From Metasolibacillus sp. (GTDB lineage Bacteria; Bacillota; Bacilli; Bacillales_A; Planococcaceae), in NCBI RefSeq assembly GCF_025291715.1, contig NZ_JAMBIZ010000017.1, positions 1-64,000 of the forward strand: a DNA stretch of 64,000 nucleotides, in the 5' to 3' direction. Both the position numbers and the translations under genes were made by a program. Position 1 is the first letter of the stretch; each line of letters begins with the position of its first letter. The notes under the pieces were generated by a model. It was given only the letters and a program-made list of their open reading frames with translations, searched no databases and had not been told where the DNA came from. This document shows, piece after piece, positions 43,688 through 53,401 of this stretch.

Positions 43688-44394
43688 TATTTGCGCACCA
43701 CCATTAATGTTAAGTATTCTAAATCCACACCGTCGAGCTGTTGCACATCCCAAATGACTTCCTCATCAGAAGTGACCTTTGTGACAACAGATGCTTTATC
43801 CAATAAGTTGAGCTCACGTAAAATCGACAACATTAAATCGATAACTTTCGCTACTTTAATAAAAATAATGGCATCGTGCTCAACAATGGCTTTTTTCATC
43901 GCCTCATAATCATCATGTGCTGGAATAATCGCTACATGATCGTCACCATCTGCCAGCGCAATACCTAAGCGAGATGCTGCTCCGTTTAACGAAGAAATTC
44001 CTGGTACAACTTGAATGTCTACATCAGGATGCTTGTCCTGCATTAAATGCATCATATGAATAAACGTACTATACAACAGTGGATCGCCTTCCGTTACAAA
44101 CGCAACATCCTTGCCCTGTTGTAATTGTTCATAGACAAGCTCGACTGATTTTGTCCACTCACGCTCTAATATCGCCTCGTCCTTCGTCATTGGAAAAACA
44201 AGCCCCAGCATCTCTTTTTCAGCAGGATTAATATAAACATCGACAATGCGATGTGCGTAGCTTTTGCTGCCTTTTAATTTTTTGGGATAGGCAATAACAG
44301 GCGATTCTTGAATTTTACGAAATGCCTTTACTGTAATAAGTTCTGGATCTCCAGGACCAACGCCTAAACCATATAAAACACCTAGCTTTGTCAT
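43687..44394 (-). CDS. cbiL: Cobalt-precorrin-2 C20-methyltransferase
   Basis: 235 residues. GVGPGDPELITVKAFRKIQESPVIAYP, VAFVTEGDPLLYSTFIHMM and VVPGISSLNGAASRLGIAL are the CbiL/CobI motifs. It adds the C20 methyl group. AAAGGAG precedes the ATG by 7 bases, only 2 bases after the cbiET stop. Confidence 0.95.
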   Translation of the reverse strand: MTKLGVLYGLGVGPGDPELITVKAFRKIQESPVIAYPKKLKGSKSYAHRIVDVYINPAEKEMLGLVFPMTKDEAILEREWTKSVELVYEQLQQGKDVAFVTEGDPLLYSTFIHMMHLMQDKHPDVDIQVVPGISSLNGAASRLGIALADGDDHVAIIPAHDDYEAMKKAIVEHDAIIFIKVAKVIDLMLSILRELNLLDKASVVTKVTSDEEVIWDVQQLDGVDLEYLTLMVVRK

Positions 44395-44395
44395 G

Positions 44396-45595
44396 TTAAA
44401 CTCCTTTTCTCGCCGTCACAATATAAATTGGATTTAGCGGTACAAATCTTGTCATATTTAAAATGGGCTTACTGCGTGATAGCTGTGCCTGTAAAATTTC
44501 AACTTGACAGCCATTCTGTTTCAACGCTGTAACCGCTTCATATAAATTTTCAATCGTTGCAATGTTCATCACAAGACGACCATCTGCTTTTAATTTCTCC
44601 ACACAAAGAGCAAGTAACTCCTGCATCTCGCCACCTGAGCCACCGATGAAAATAGCGTCTGGGCTTGGAAAGTCTTCCAATCCTGCTGGCGCTTTACTAT
44701 GTATCGCCGTAAAATCTACGCGGAATTTACGCTGGTTTTGCAGACAATTTTCAAGATCGCCTTCATTTTTCTCCACCGCATAAATCGCACCTTCTCGTGC
44801 AATTTTCCCTGCCTCAATGGCAACAGAGCCTGTGCATGTGCCAATATCCCACATAATGCTTTTCTCATGTAAGGCAAGTGCTTGAATGCTTAATGTGCGA
44901 ATTTCCTTTTTCGTAATTAAGCCCTTTTCTGGCTTGCGCTGTGCAAATTCCTCATCGTCAATGCCGAGCGTATATGTTTTTGGTGTCACTGTTTGACGCA
45001 AAATGACCACATTTAACGGTGAAAAAGTTGCTGCTGCTAATTCATCCAGTGTGTAAAAGCCGTATTTCTCCGTCTCCCCACCGAGATTTTCCGCTACAAA
45101 TGCCTCATACTCATGCATGCCAAATTCCTTTAAATAACGGGCAATAGCATTTGGGCTATTTTCCTTATCCGTTAACAGTGCGACTTTCGGTCTGCCATCT
45201 ATCTTTTGCGCTAACCCTTTCATAGAGCGACCGTGCACACTGACAATGTATGCATCCTGCCAACTGTCCTTCATTTTTGAAAAAGCAAGCTGTACTGAAC
45301 TCATATACGGATAAATTTCAAGCGGTAGCTTTTTCGCTAAATAGCTACCAATCCCGTAAAATAGCGGGTCACCTGATGCCAAAACGACCACCTCACGCGT
45401 TTCGCTTTGCAGACGTGTGACAAGTGCAGATAAGCCACCTTTAATCACAACTTTCTCAGCTTGTACATCAGGGAAGAAATCCAATACTCTTTCCCCACCA
45501 ACAAGCACTTCACATGTTTCAATCCATTTTTTGTATTGCGGAAGCAATCCTTCGACGCTATCCCCGATACCAATCATCTTCATTGACTGTGGCAA
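44396..45595 (-). CDS. cobL: Fused cobalt-precorrin-7 C5 methyltransferase and precorrin-6B C15 methyltransferase/decarboxylase (CbiET)
   Basis: 399 residues. The TTG at 45595 is used because GGGAGGG lies 9 bases upstream within the end of cbiD; the ATG at 45583 has no site. Residues 1-200 are CbiE ([48 protein letters not shown]). Residues about 205-399 are CbiT ([32 protein letters not shown] with SAM motif [13 protein letters not shown]). The fusion equals CobL of aerobic organisms. It acts on C5 and C15 and removes the acetate carboxyl at C12. Confidence 0.94.
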   Translation of the reverse strand: MPQSMKMIGIGDSVEGLLPQYKKWIETCEVLVGGERVLDFFPDVQAEKVVIKGGLSALVTRLQSETREVVVLASGDPLFYGIGSYLAKKLPLEIYPYMSSVQLAFSKMKDSWQDAYIVSVHGRSMKGLAQKIDGRPKVALLTDKENSPNAIARYLKEFGMHEYEAFVAENLGGETEKYGFYTLDELAAATFSPLNVVILRQTVTPKTYTLGIDDEEFAQRKPEKGLITKKEIRTLSIQALALHEKSIMWDIGTCTGSVAIEAGKIAREGAIYAVEKNEGDLENCLQNQRKFRVDFTAIHSKAPAGLEDFPSPDAIFIGGSGGEMQELLALCVEKLKADGRLVMNIATIENLYEAVTALKQNGCQVEILQAQLSRSKPILNMTRFVPLNPIYIVTARKGV

Positions 45596-46700
45596 TATTC
45601 TCAGCCCTCCCTAATAGTTCACCCTTCATTGAATACAATGAGGTAGATAGCGTTAAGCCTCCTCTAATATGGTCAAGTGAGGCATAGCAACAGCATTTAC
45701 ACATTTGATAAAAGAAGTCATGCAAACCACGCTCTAGCATCATATCGCCAACATGCGAGGCAGTATTGGCCTCTAGCACCTCTGCAAGCGTTGCCTCATC
45801 TGCCCCCGCTGCTTTTGCTAATTGTGCAAGAAATTCAAAATTAATCGGCGCACTTTTCGAATGCACCATCATGACACCTTGTGCGACTTTTGAAAACTTC
45901 CCCATCATGCCAACAAGTGAGACACGTTCAATGCCAAGACGCTTGCAATGCTTTAAAGTAAAGCCGACAAAATCGCCCATCTCAATAAACGCTTCCTCTG
46001 GCAAATCGGGGTACTCTGCCATTCCATACTTCTCGCTGCGCCCACCAGTTGTAATCACAACATGCCTACAGCCAGCGGATTTTGCTACACTAATGGCCTG
46101 TACAATACTTGCCATATAGGCAGAAGTCGAAAACGGTACGACCGTTCCACGTGTCCCTAAAATGGAAATCCCGCCAACAATACCGAGACGACCATTCAAC
46201 GTTTTTTTGGCAATTTCCTCGCCATCTGGTACAGAAATAATCACTTCGACACCGCATGTAATCGAAAACTCCTGTATAAGTTCTTCGACAACGCCTATAA
46301 TCATCTTACGCGGCACAGGGTTAATGGCGGCAAGCCCTACATCAACAGGCAGCCCTGGTTTTGTCACACGACCAACGCCGACGCCCCCATCTAAATGAAT
46401 TCCTGGCTTTTCCACCAATCTGACTGTGCTCACAATGCGTGCCTTATGTGTTGCATCTGGGTCATCCCCTGCATCTTTAATCGTCTCACAGCGTACACTT
46501 TCTTGTTCAAACACACAGACATCCATTGTGAAGGTGGCATCTTTACCAACAGGCAAATGGATTGTCGCTGTTTCTTGCTCCTCTTTCGTTAACAAGGCGG
46601 TCAAGGCTGCTTTTGTCGCAGCCGTTGCACAAGCTCCTGTCGTATAGCCATGCCGCATTTCCTTCGGGTCTTTTTTAGGCTTTTCCATTCGCTCGTTCAT
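45558..46700 (-). CDS. cbiD: Cobalt-precorrin-5B C1-methyltransferase
   Basis: 380 residues. [18 protein letters not shown] at the N-terminus, [20 protein letters not shown] and the [26 protein letters not shown] segment are CbiD motifs. CbiD methylates C1 and occurs only in the anaerobic route. The last 38 bases overlap cbiET; the first 26 overlap cbiC. The start has a weak ribosome site and is probably coupled. Confidence 0.94.
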   Translation of the reverse strand: MNERMEKPKKDPKEMRHGYTTGACATAATKAALTALLTKEEQETATIHLPVGKDATFTMDVCVFEQESVRCETIKDAGDDPDATHKARIVSTVRLVEKPGIHLDGGVGVGRVTKPGLPVDVGLAAINPVPRKMIIGVVEELIQEFSITCGVEVIISVPDGEEIAKKTLNGRLGIVGGISILGTRGTVVPFSTSAYMASIVQAISVAKSAGCRHVVITTGGRSEKYGMAEYPDLPEEAFIEMGDFVGFTLKHCKRLGIERVSLVGMMGKFSKVAQGVMMVHSKSAPINFEFLAQLAKAAGADEATLAEVLEANTASHVGDMMLERGLHDFFYQMCKCCCYASLDHIRGGLTLSTSLYSMKGELLGRAENIATVNEDDWYRG

Positions 46701-47352
46701 CCGCTAAAATGGAAATCGCATTCAATGCCGCCACTGTGACTGTACTACCGCCTTTACGTCCGACATTTGTAATAAATGGAATTCCTTCTAATTTAGCAAG
46801 CTCCTCTTTGGATTCTGCCGCCGATACAAAGCCTACAGGCATCCCGATAATTAAATCAGGCTTCGCAATGCCTTCTTTAATAAGGCGAATTAATTCTAAT
46901 AAAGCGGTTGGCGCATTACCAATTGCATAAATGCCGCCTTCATTTTCACGCACTGCCTTTTGCATCGACACAACTGCACGCGTTGTACTTTGTTCCTTCG
47001 CCTCTTTCCATACGTCTGGGTCTGCGATATAACAATGCAAATCGCCACCGTGCTTTTGGAATCGCTTGCGACCTGAACCACTTTCAATCATTTGCACATC
47101 TGCTACCACATGGCGACCTGCTAAAATCGACTGAACACCTGCTTCAATCGCATCAGGTGTAAACATCACACTACGTCCTAGCTCAAAATCCGCAGATGCA
47201 TGAATAACGCGGCGTACAACCTTCCATTGGTCTTCTGAGAAATTGTGCTCACCCATTTCCTCAGCAATAATCGAAAAGCTGTAATCATAAATTTTATCTG
47301 GGTCTACCGTTAGCGGTGTAAAATCCGTATTAAAGTTTTTATTTCCTGTCAT
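46675..47352 (-). CDS. cbiC: Cobalt-precorrin-8 methylmutase
   Basis: 225 residues. RRVIHASADFELGRSVMFTPDAIEAG carries the catalytic His and Ser of the CbiC/CobH fold, and YAIGNAPTALLELIRLI and GMPVGFVSAAESKEELA complete the signature. It migrates the methyl from C11 to C12 to form cobyrinate. AGGAGG precedes the ATG, which overlaps cbiJ by 14 bases. Confidence 0.95.
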   Translation of the reverse strand: MTGNKNFNTDFTPLTVDPDKIYDYSFSIIAEEMGEHNFSEDQWKVVRRVIHASADFELGRSVMFTPDAIEAGVQSILAGRHVVADVQMIESGSGRKRFQKHGGDLHCYIADPDVWKEAKEQSTTRAVVSMQKAVRENEGGIYAIGNAPTALLELIRLIKEGIAKPDLIIGMPVGFVSAAESKEELAKLEGIPFITNVGRKGGSTVTVAALNAISILADERANGKA

Positions 47353-48112
47353 CTTCTATTCCTCCTACAAGTTGACTAATTTCTTCAAATGTTGAAAACT
47401 GTTGCCCATATGAAATATTCGGGCGATCAATCATAATGATTTCAATACCTAGTTCTAGTGCGGAACTAATTTTTTCATCAACAGAGCCGACTTTTCCACT
47501 CGCCTTTGTCACCATGAGTGTCACCCCATACTGCGTATAGAGTGCATGGTTTAGCTCCTTCGTAAAGGGTCCTTGAATCGCGACAATATCCTTTTGTGCT
47601 ACACCTAATGCTGCACATTTCTCCATATTTTCAAGATTCGGTAACATACGGGCAATGACACGGATACCTTCTACTGGTAACAAAACCTTTGTAAAAGTAG
47701 CTAACGTTTTACTTCCCGTTGTCAGCATAATCGTGCCGCCTTTATCTTTCGCTAGTTGTGCCGCTGCCTCATAGCTCGCCACTGTTGTAATCAAAGGGTG
47801 TGCATAGTCCTCTCGCGCACGCTCATAACGAATATATGGGACATCCGCTTCTTGTGCTGCCACCATCGCCTGCTTTGAAGCCTCTTCCGCAAAAGGATGT
47901 GAGGCATCTACAAGTAAATGCACACCTTCTGTTTTAATGATGTCTACCATTTGCGCGGCTGTTAAGCGCCCAATGCGATGTGGAATACTCGCCTGTTGCA
48001 AGCTTTCTGCCGCTGAAGGTGTGACAACCGTTGCCAGCAATTGATGCCCTTCCTGTTGAAGCCTGATTGCTAAATCTCGTGCATCGCTTGTTCCAGCTAA
48101 AAATAAAATCAT
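47339..48112 (-). CDS. cbiJ: Cobalt-precorrin-6A reductase
   Basis: 257 residues. ILFLAGTSDARDLAIRLQ is the CbiJ/CobK nucleotide-binding start, with LLVDASHPFAEEASKQA and YIRYERARED following, and ASGKVGSVDEKISSALELGIEIIMIDRP at the end. It reduces the corrin macrocycle with NAD(P)H. AGAGGTGG lies 6 bases before the ATG. Twelve bases separate it from cbiH60. Confidence 0.94.
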   Translation of the reverse strand: MILFLAGTSDARDLAIRLQQEGHQLLATVVTPSAAESLQQASIPHRIGRLTAAQMVDIIKTEGVHLLVDASHPFAEEASKQAMVAAQEADVPYIRYERAREDYAHPLITTVASYEAAAQLAKDKGGTIMLTTGSKTLATFTKVLLPVEGIRVIARMLPNLENMEKCAALGVAQKDIVAIQGPFTKELNHALYTQYGVTLMVTKASGKVGSVDEKISSALELGIEIIMIDRPNISYGQQFSTFEEISQLVGGIEDDRK

Positions 48113-48123
48113 TCAAACCACCT

Positions 48124-49764
48124 CTAATCCCCGCAAGGCGCAGGTTCTATTTCAATTTTGGTTGCCATATCGACATAGTCAAAATTCAAAATTTTCTTCA
48201 CGCGTTTAAAGTATTTGAATAAACGCTCATTTGGATGGGCATTGGCCTTATATTCCTCTACAATCTGTCTAACAAGCGGTACAAGCTCTTCTGGCGCCAG
48301 CCCTTCAACAACAGGCTGTGCCGCATGTGCCGTCCGTCCAACAGGCTTTGCACCGATAAACAAGTCAAACTTGCTTTTACGGTAGACAATCCCAATATCA
48401 TCAAAAACCGCTTTATAACAAGCCATCCCGCAACCATTAAAGCCGACATGCAATTGCTTTGGTAGCTTCATTCCGCCAAATTCCGCTTGCAGTGCCTCCG
48501 CATAGGGGATACTATCTGCCTTCTCGCCATAACAAAAATCACAAGCCTTGACATTGAGGACGTCCCCAACTGGTGCTACGAGGAAATCTACCTCCTCCAA
48601 ACGCTCGACAATTTGTTGTGGATTGTCTGTTGGAATTTTTAAGACAATCTGATGGTCAGGTGTATACTCCATCGTGCCATCACCTGTCAGATCTGCTAAA
48701 GTCCGCATCTGCTCAGGTGTGAAAAACTTATTTGCTACACCAGGACTTACTGCTACTTCAAAAATAGCTTCCATTTTTTGTTCGATAAATGTCGGTGTTG
48801 GTTGCACTTCCTTTGTCACAAGTGATAGTGCCAATGTTGCCATTTCGAAGGATGATTTTTTCGGTACAATTTGCTCTGGTACTTGCTTCTTCACTTCTAG
48901 CTCTTCGTAACCTGTTGCTGCAATACCTGTCTCTTGATCCAATGCCCATGGCTCCGCTTCCTTTTTCAAGCGTTGATGTGGACGCAGTGGTTGCTTTTCC
49001 TCACCAAGTGTATATTTACGCTGATAGCCACGTGGTGTAATCATTTTATTATCATAGAAAAATGTGGACGAATTTCCGACAACAACTGTTGTCAGCATTC
49101 CGATATCATGATTTAACATTTCCGCAAGTGTGGTCATGACAATATTTTGCTTCTCACGATAGGCACTTTTTACAAGCCCTACAGGTGTCGCTGGATTGCG
49201 ATATTGTAATAAAATTCGCTGTGCCTCCACAATTTGACGCGTCCGACGACCACTTTTCGGATTATAAAAGGCAATGACAAAATCAGCCATCGCAGCTGCC
49301 TCTATGCGCTTTTCAATAATTGTCCAAGGTGTTAAATGGTCGCTCAAGCTAATCGTACATGCATCATGCATAACAGGCGCTCCAAGCAAGCTCGCACAGG
49401 AATTAATCGCAGAAATCCCAGGCACAACCTCAACGGCAATTCCCTCTTTTTCTGTCCAGCCAAGCTCAATCAATACCTCATAGACAAGCCCTGCCATCCC
49501 GTAAACTCCTGCATCACCACTCGAAATAACCGAAACAATATGACCTGCTTCTGCCTGTCTTACCGCCTCCTGTGCACGTGACACTTCCTCCGTCATCCCT
49601 GTACTGACAATGGATTTCGCCGTCACTAAATGCTCAATTAGCTCCACATAAGTTTTATAACCAATAATAAAATCGCTCTGCTGCAATGCATCAATTGCAC
49701 GCTTCGTAATATGCTCATAGTCTCCAGGTCCAAAGCCTACAACAAAGATTTTTCCCTTTTTCAA
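48124..49764 (-). CDS. cbiH60: Ring-contracting cobalt-precorrin-3 C17-methyltransferase with Fe-S domain (CbiH60)
   Basis: 546 residues. The TTG at 49764 is chosen because AAGGAGG lies 8 bases upstream; a longer ATG frame from 49842 has no such site. Residues 1-250 are CbiH (FVVGFGPGDYEHITKRAIDAL, VSSGDAGVYGMAG, VVPGISAINSCASLLGAPVMHD). Residues about 330-546 are a nitrite/sulfite-reductase-like half with CDFCYGEK and FNGCGMACYKAVFDDIG, ligating a [4Fe-4S] cluster. CbiH60 of B. megaterium has this fusion and catalyses methylation plus ring contraction. First structural gene after the riboswitch at 49905. Confidence 0.95.
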   Translation of the reverse strand: MKKGKIFVVGFGPGDYEHITKRAIDALQQSDFIIGYKTYVELIEHLVTAKSIVSTGMTEEVSRAQEAVRQAEAGHIVSVISSGDAGVYGMAGLVYEVLIELGWTEKEGIAVEVVPGISAINSCASLLGAPVMHDACTISLSDHLTPWTIIEKRIEAAAMADFVIAFYNPKSGRRTRQIVEAQRILLQYRNPATPVGLVKSAYREKQNIVMTTLAEMLNHDIGMLTTVVVGNSSTFFYDNKMITPRGYQRKYTLGEEKQPLRPHQRLKKEAEPWALDQETGIAATGYEELEVKKQVPEQIVPKKSSFEMATLALSLVTKEVQPTPTFIEQKMEAIFEVAVSPGVANKFFTPEQMRTLADLTGDGTMEYTPDHQIVLKIPTDNPQQIVERLEEVDFLVAPVGDVLNVKACDFCYGEKADSIPYAEALQAEFGGMKLPKQLHVGFNGCGMACYKAVFDDIGIVYRKSKFDLFIGAKPVGRTAHAAQPVVEGLAPEELVPLVRQIVEEYKANAHPNERLFKYFKRVKKILNFDYVDMATKIEIEPAPCGD

Positions 49765-49787
49765 TGCCCTAACCTCCTTCTTATACA

Positions 49788-49830
49788 AACAAAAAAGCCT
49801 CTGCTCCTTTCTAGAGCAAAAGCTTTTGGC
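49788..49830 (-). terminator. Cobalamin riboswitch terminator
   Basis: On the minus strand AAGCTTTTGCTC / GAGCAGAGGCTT (two G-U pairs), 7-base loop, followed by TTTTTTG. It lies between the aptamer and the TTG start of cbiH60 and is the expression platform. Confidence 0.85.
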
Positions 49831-49904
49831 ATATAAATTCACTTAACAGACAGTACAGAAAAACCCTGTCTCGCCAAAACTTCTCCCTCCGAAAAGTTGG
49901 TATC

Positions 49905-50060
49905 TTCATACAAAGCAGGTTTCCTGACTTATGCTTCCTTTTACTCTCACGCCTTCCCGACAAAGGTGGCTTTGTGATTTCATCTGCAATTACAGTAGCG
50001 GGGGCTGTCCCAGAATCTAACTGGCTTCCCTTTTACCTCACACGATTGTGAGCACTTTCT
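49905..50060 (-). ncRNA. Cobalamin riboswitch, biosynthesis block
   Basis: Minus strand 5' to 3': AAAAGGGAAGCCAGTTAGATT, GGGACAGCCCCCGCTACTGTAA, then GCATAAGTCAGGAAACCTGC (B12-box) and TTTGT. The CCCCGCnACTGTAA core and B12-box are near consensus. It represses the cbi operon when adenosylcobalamin is abundant. Transcription starts upstream of 50060. Confidence 0.95.
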
Positions 50061-50232
50061 ATGTTTCAAATATGAAATTAGTTAAATATTAATAATATAG
50101 TAAAATAGCTTGTCTACCCTTTTAATCTGAAACTAATTTTTACTATGTATTTTCAAACTATATCATAATCATTTTTGTTTATAAAGCTTTTCTTATAGCA
50201 ACAAGCATTGAGCGCATTCAAAACTTACCTGC
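50061..50232. other. Upstream region of the cbi operon
   Basis: No gene. It should hold the minus-strand promoter of the cbi operon; AT-rich sequence (TATATTATTAATATTTAAC on the minus strand around 50085-50105) is present but no consensus pair could be fixed. Confidence 0.3.
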
Positions 50233-51216
50233 TCAAACTAAAAAAACCTTACCTAGTCGATTTTTCACGCTTTCCACATGCCGTACTGCTTCTTTTACAT
50301 CGACTAAATTGTACTCGGCAGTTGCTGGCATGAATGTTAATTGTTGTCGTTCAATTAATGTAATGAGCTGTTGAAAGGTATTTTGCCAATGTGTGATGGA
50401 TATCCTTTTATTCCAATGACGCAAATGGAAAATTGCCGCATTTACTTGAGCTTCCTTTGCAATCTTTGTCCAGTCAACTTGGATGCCTGATAGCAACCCA
50501 ATCGTTAAAAATTGTCCCTCTGGGCGTAAAGAAAATGCTAGCTCTGTGCCTGCTGTGCCACCGATTGAATCAATTGCAGCACTTGCCCCTAATCCGTTTG
50601 TTAAAGTCAGCACCTTTTCACCCACAGCATCCTCTGAACAAATGACGTCAGAAGCCCCTAATGCCAGTAACTGCTTCGTATGTATAGCATTGCGCGTAAT
50701 CGCGATTAAACGGAAGCCGAGCCCCTTTGATAATTGAGCGAAAACATGTCCGATTGCAGAGCCACAAGCATTAACGACCAACACATCTGACGGCTTTAAG
50801 TTTAATATGTCTGTACAAATGACCCATGCGGTTACTGGGTTAATATACATTTGCGCTGCTGTGAAATTGTCAATCGCTTGTGGAACTCGGATGGCGAGAT
50901 TCGCTGGTGCTTTCACATATTTTTGCCAAGTACCTTCACCTCTTAATGGTAAGACACGTTGACCAATTAAGCTTTTAGAAACGGCAGCACCAACCTCCTC
51001 TACGATGCCAACGCCTTCATAGCCAGGAATCGTCGGTAAAGAAATACGATGTGCATAAGAGCCTCTAATCGGGATTAAATCAGAAGGATTAATTGGTCTT
51101 GCTAACATGCGTACTAAAATTTCATCCCTTGCCAGTTGCTTAACTGCTGTACAGTGAATCTCCAATACCTCTTGTGGCTTACCAAACTGATGGAATATAG
51201 CATATTTATTCATCAT
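50233..51216 (-). CDS. Zinc-independent MDR dehydrogenase/quinone reductase-like, copy A
   Basis: 327 residues. MDR fold: an N-terminal GroES-like domain (RMLARPINPSDLIPIRGSY, GYEGVGIVEEVG) and a Rossmann domain (VNACGSAIGHVFAQLSK, IGGTAGTELAFSLRPEGQF). Zinc-ligand cysteines of alcohol dehydrogenases are absent, placing it with quinone/enoyl reductases. It is very similar along its length to the gene at 62183-63166. The ATG pair MMN has no visible ribosome site, and an IS element begins 34 bases upstream, so its native leader was probably lost. Expression is doubtful. Confidence 0.8.
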   Translation of the reverse strand: MMNKYAIFHQFGKPQEVLEIHCTAVKQLARDEILVRMLARPINPSDLIPIRGSYAHRISLPTIPGYEGVGIVEEVGAAVSKSLIGQRVLPLRGEGTWQKYVKAPANLAIRVPQAIDNFTAAQMYINPVTAWVICTDILNLKPSDVLVVNACGSAIGHVFAQLSKGLGFRLIAITRNAIHTKQLLALGASDVICSEDAVGEKVLTLTNGLGASAAIDSIGGTAGTELAFSLRPEGQFLTIGLLSGIQVDWTKIAKEAQVNAAIFHLRHWNKRISITHWQNTFQQLITLIERQQLTFMPATAEYNLVDVKEAVRHVESVKNRLGKVFLV

Positions 51217-51250
51217 GCAACGTTAGTGTAATTTTATATTTTTATAAGAA

Positions 51251-52829
51251 CCTGAATTATTCACAGCTATCGACAATTTAAAAGATGTCACGTGTTTTCA
51301 TCCAATAAAGGTCATGTTGAGGTGAAAATTGAATAACGGTAGAATCTTTTCAGTCATCGCCTCGAGAGAACTGATTTTTGGGCAGACTCCTCCCTTGGTG
51401 CGGGTTCGTTTTTTTTAAAAAGGACCATTTAGTTAAACTTTAATTGTTGCACCCTGGTCAGGACATCCCAAAAGAAGCCGGTGTAGACGAAGCTCGACGA
51501 TAATTTGAAATGAAGAGAGCGCCCAGACTTCACTAATTTACTTGCTACTTTAATCAGACGTGTACGAATCGTTTGGATTTGAATACCTTTCACTGCGACT
51601 GGAAAACTAAGTGTACGTAGCCAATTGGTTAAATTGTAAGCGAGTAGACTCAACATCATGCGTGCTTCGTTTACGAGGAAATCATGGCTTTTCATTTGAT
51701 CAAAGCCAAATCCATCCTTCGCCTTTTTGATGAAATTTTCCATCGTACCTCGCTTTTTGTACGATGTAACAATCGCTTGTGGCGAGAAACTTTCACTGAG
51801 ATTTGTCACGAAAAACGCATGTGAAAAGAACAGTTCGCCAGCGGGTCTTATGGAATGAATGATGATGCGACGTGGCATGGACCAAGAGGACGCTTGATAA
51901 ATAGAATCCTCGACATAGCTTTCTGTCACGGACACATCACGAATTTCATGTGTCGGATGAAGTTCTTCGGCGAGTGCTTTCAGTTTGGGATTCGATTTTA
52001 AACGGATGATGTAATAAACCGATTCCTTTTCACACAGTTCGTAAAGCCCAGGCACCGCAAAACCACTGTCACCTCGTACAAGGGTAGAGATTTCAGGGAA
52101 TGTTTCGTTGTAGTGTTCGATGAAAGGACGCATAAATTCAACAACACCATTCGACGTATAGACACTACCAGGTCGTAACTGAGCTTTTAAAAAATCGCCT
52201 GTTAGCCCATCGAATGCGACAAGTGGATGAAATCCGAGCGTCCGGTAATGCGCATTATAAGAGGACTTTTCTTGATTGCCGTAGGTATCCGCATGCGTCG
52301 AATCTAAATCGAAAATCAGCGTTTTAGATTGTCGGGCATGATGAACTCGGTCAAGTAGTTCTTGATTTGCCGCTTGAAGTTGGTCAAGTGCCTGCGGGTC
52401 AAAGCGTTTGAAAAAACGCGATAAGGATGGTTGTGAGGCAAGTGCTGGTGTACCAAGAACTTGTGTAAAGACGGGATCATATGTGAGTTGATCCGCTGCG
52501 TCATCCTCGTGATAGCCAGCGATTAATTGATATATTTTTTGACGAAGTAGCTGTTCATTTGGATGAATACAAAAAGAGCGCTCATCTTTTAAATGAAGAT
52601 GTTTGGCGATTGTTTGTGAGAAGCCAATTTTTTCGTCAAACTCACGGAATAAAAATTGGCCTGTATCGGAAGATAATTCACCACCATCATTGGATAATTT
52701 CAGTCGGTGATTGAAATTAAGCGTCGTTTGCGGTAATCTAATCATGAGAAGAATCCTTTCTTTTGGTTAGTTCTTAGTCGATTTAACCATATCAGAATGG
52801 ATTTTGTGTTGGTCGGTGAATAATCTAGG
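51251..52829. mobile_element. IS1380-type insertion sequence
   Basis: 1579 bases bounded by imperfect inverted repeats: left end CCTGAATTATTCACAG (from 51251) and right end, read inward, CCTAGATTATTCACCG (to 52829), matching at 13 of 16 positions. One transposase gene fills most of it. No target duplication is obvious in the flanks, so either an end is misplaced or a recombination event removed one flank. Confidence 0.75.
51429..52745 (-). CDS. IS1380-family transposase
   Basis: 438 residues. The DDE transposase fold is supported by LIFDLDSTHADTYGNQ (first Asp), ISTLVRGDSGFAVPGLYELCE (second Asp) and YKKRGTMENFIKKAKDGFGFDQM (Glu with the Y-x-x-R-x-x-x-E-x-x-I pattern of IS4/IS1380). N-terminal SNDGGELSSDTGQFLFREFD is typical of IS1380. 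The frame is intact, so the element may be active. AAAGGAT-type sequence precedes the ATG. Confidence 0.9.
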   Translation of the reverse strand: MIRLPQTTLNFNHRLKLSNDGGELSSDTGQFLFREFDEKIGFSQTIAKHLHLKDERSFCIHPNEQLLRQKIYQLIAGYHEDDAADQLTYDPVFTQVLGTPALASQPSLSRFFKRFDPQALDQLQAANQELLDRVHHARQSKTLIFDLDSTHADTYGNQEKSSYNAHYRTLGFHPLVAFDGLTGDFLKAQLRPGSVYTSNGVVEFMRPFIEHYNETFPEISTLVRGDSGFAVPGLYELCEKESVYYIIRLKSNPKLKALAEELHPTHEIRDVSVTESYVEDSIYQASSWSMPRRIIIHSIRPAGELFFSHAFFVTNLSESFSPQAIVTSYKKRGTMENFIKKAKDGFGFDQMKSHDFLVNEARMMLSLLAYNLTNWLRTLSFPVAVKGIQIQTIRTRLIKVASKLVKSGRSLHFKLSSSFVYTGFFWDVLTRVQQLKFN

Positions 52830-52856
52830 ATGAAGTATTTTATTGCAACTTTATTT

Positions 52857-53342
52857 TTAAAGGCTACGTTTTTCCATTATCACAGTATCATGCCATTTTC
52901 CATTTAACTGAGCAATTTTTTCTCTTGTTCCCACAACCCTAAAGTCCATCTTTTTATGTAATTCAATGCTTGCAGTATTAACAGCGAAAATGGATGATTG
53001 AAGTGTCCAAAATCCTGCTTTTTCACTTTCTTTAATTAATACATGAAATAGCTTGGAAGCAATTCCCTTACCTTTGCTCTCACTCGATATATAAACACTT
53101 ACTTCCCCAACGCCAGAATAAACTGCACGGGTAGAAACGGGTGAAATGGCAATCCAACCAACCACTCGATTGTTTTCTTCTGCTACAAAGCGCAAAACGG
53201 CATGATGCCCTTCATCCCATATTGGCTCACTTGGTACATTCGTTTCAAAGGTTGCCATTCCTGTGTCGATTCCTTCTTTATAAATCGCTAATACCTCTTT
53301 TAAGTCTTTCTGTTCCATTTCGCGAATTATCAGTTTATCCAT
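52857..53342 (-). CDS. GNAT acetyltransferase, PAT/ArsN1-like
   Basis: 161 residues. KLIIREMEQKDLKEVLAIYKEGIDTGMATFET is the start of phosphinothricin-acetyltransferase-like GNATs; VVGWIAISPVSTRAVYSGVGEVSVYISSESKGKGIASKLF carries the acetyl-CoA loop (G-K-G-I/A). Adjacent to the arsenic cluster, it fits ArsN1, which N-acetylates arsinothricin; relatives also act on phosphinothricin or methionine sulfoximine. The choice of substrate is inference from context. GGGGTAAC-type sequence (AAAGGGG) precedes the ATG. Confidence 0.8.
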   Translation of the reverse strand: MDKLIIREMEQKDLKEVLAIYKEGIDTGMATFETNVPSEPIWDEGHHAVLRFVAEENNRVVGWIAISPVSTRAVYSGVGEVSVYISSESKGKGIASKLFHVLIKESEKAGFWTLQSSIFAVNTASIELHKKMDFRVVGTREKIAQLNGKWHDTVIMEKRSL

Positions 53343-53371
53343 ATCTTGTTACCCCTTTCGTATTTTAAAAG

Positions 53372-53400
53372 GACTGCTAGCTTTCGCTAGCAGTCAATGA
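53372..53400 (-). terminator. Hairpin between flavoprotein and ArsN1-like genes
   Basis: Perfect 10-base arms GACTGCTAGC / GCTAGCAGTC, 4-base loop, with CTTTTAAAA after it on the minus strand. It ends the flavoprotein transcript or attenuates the acetyltransferase gene. Confidence 0.75.
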
Positions 53401-53401
53401 A

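Noticed and set aside
51240..52840. Target-site duplication flanking the IS element
   Set aside because: Bases just outside the ends (ATAAGAA and ATGAAGT) do not match, so none is claimed.
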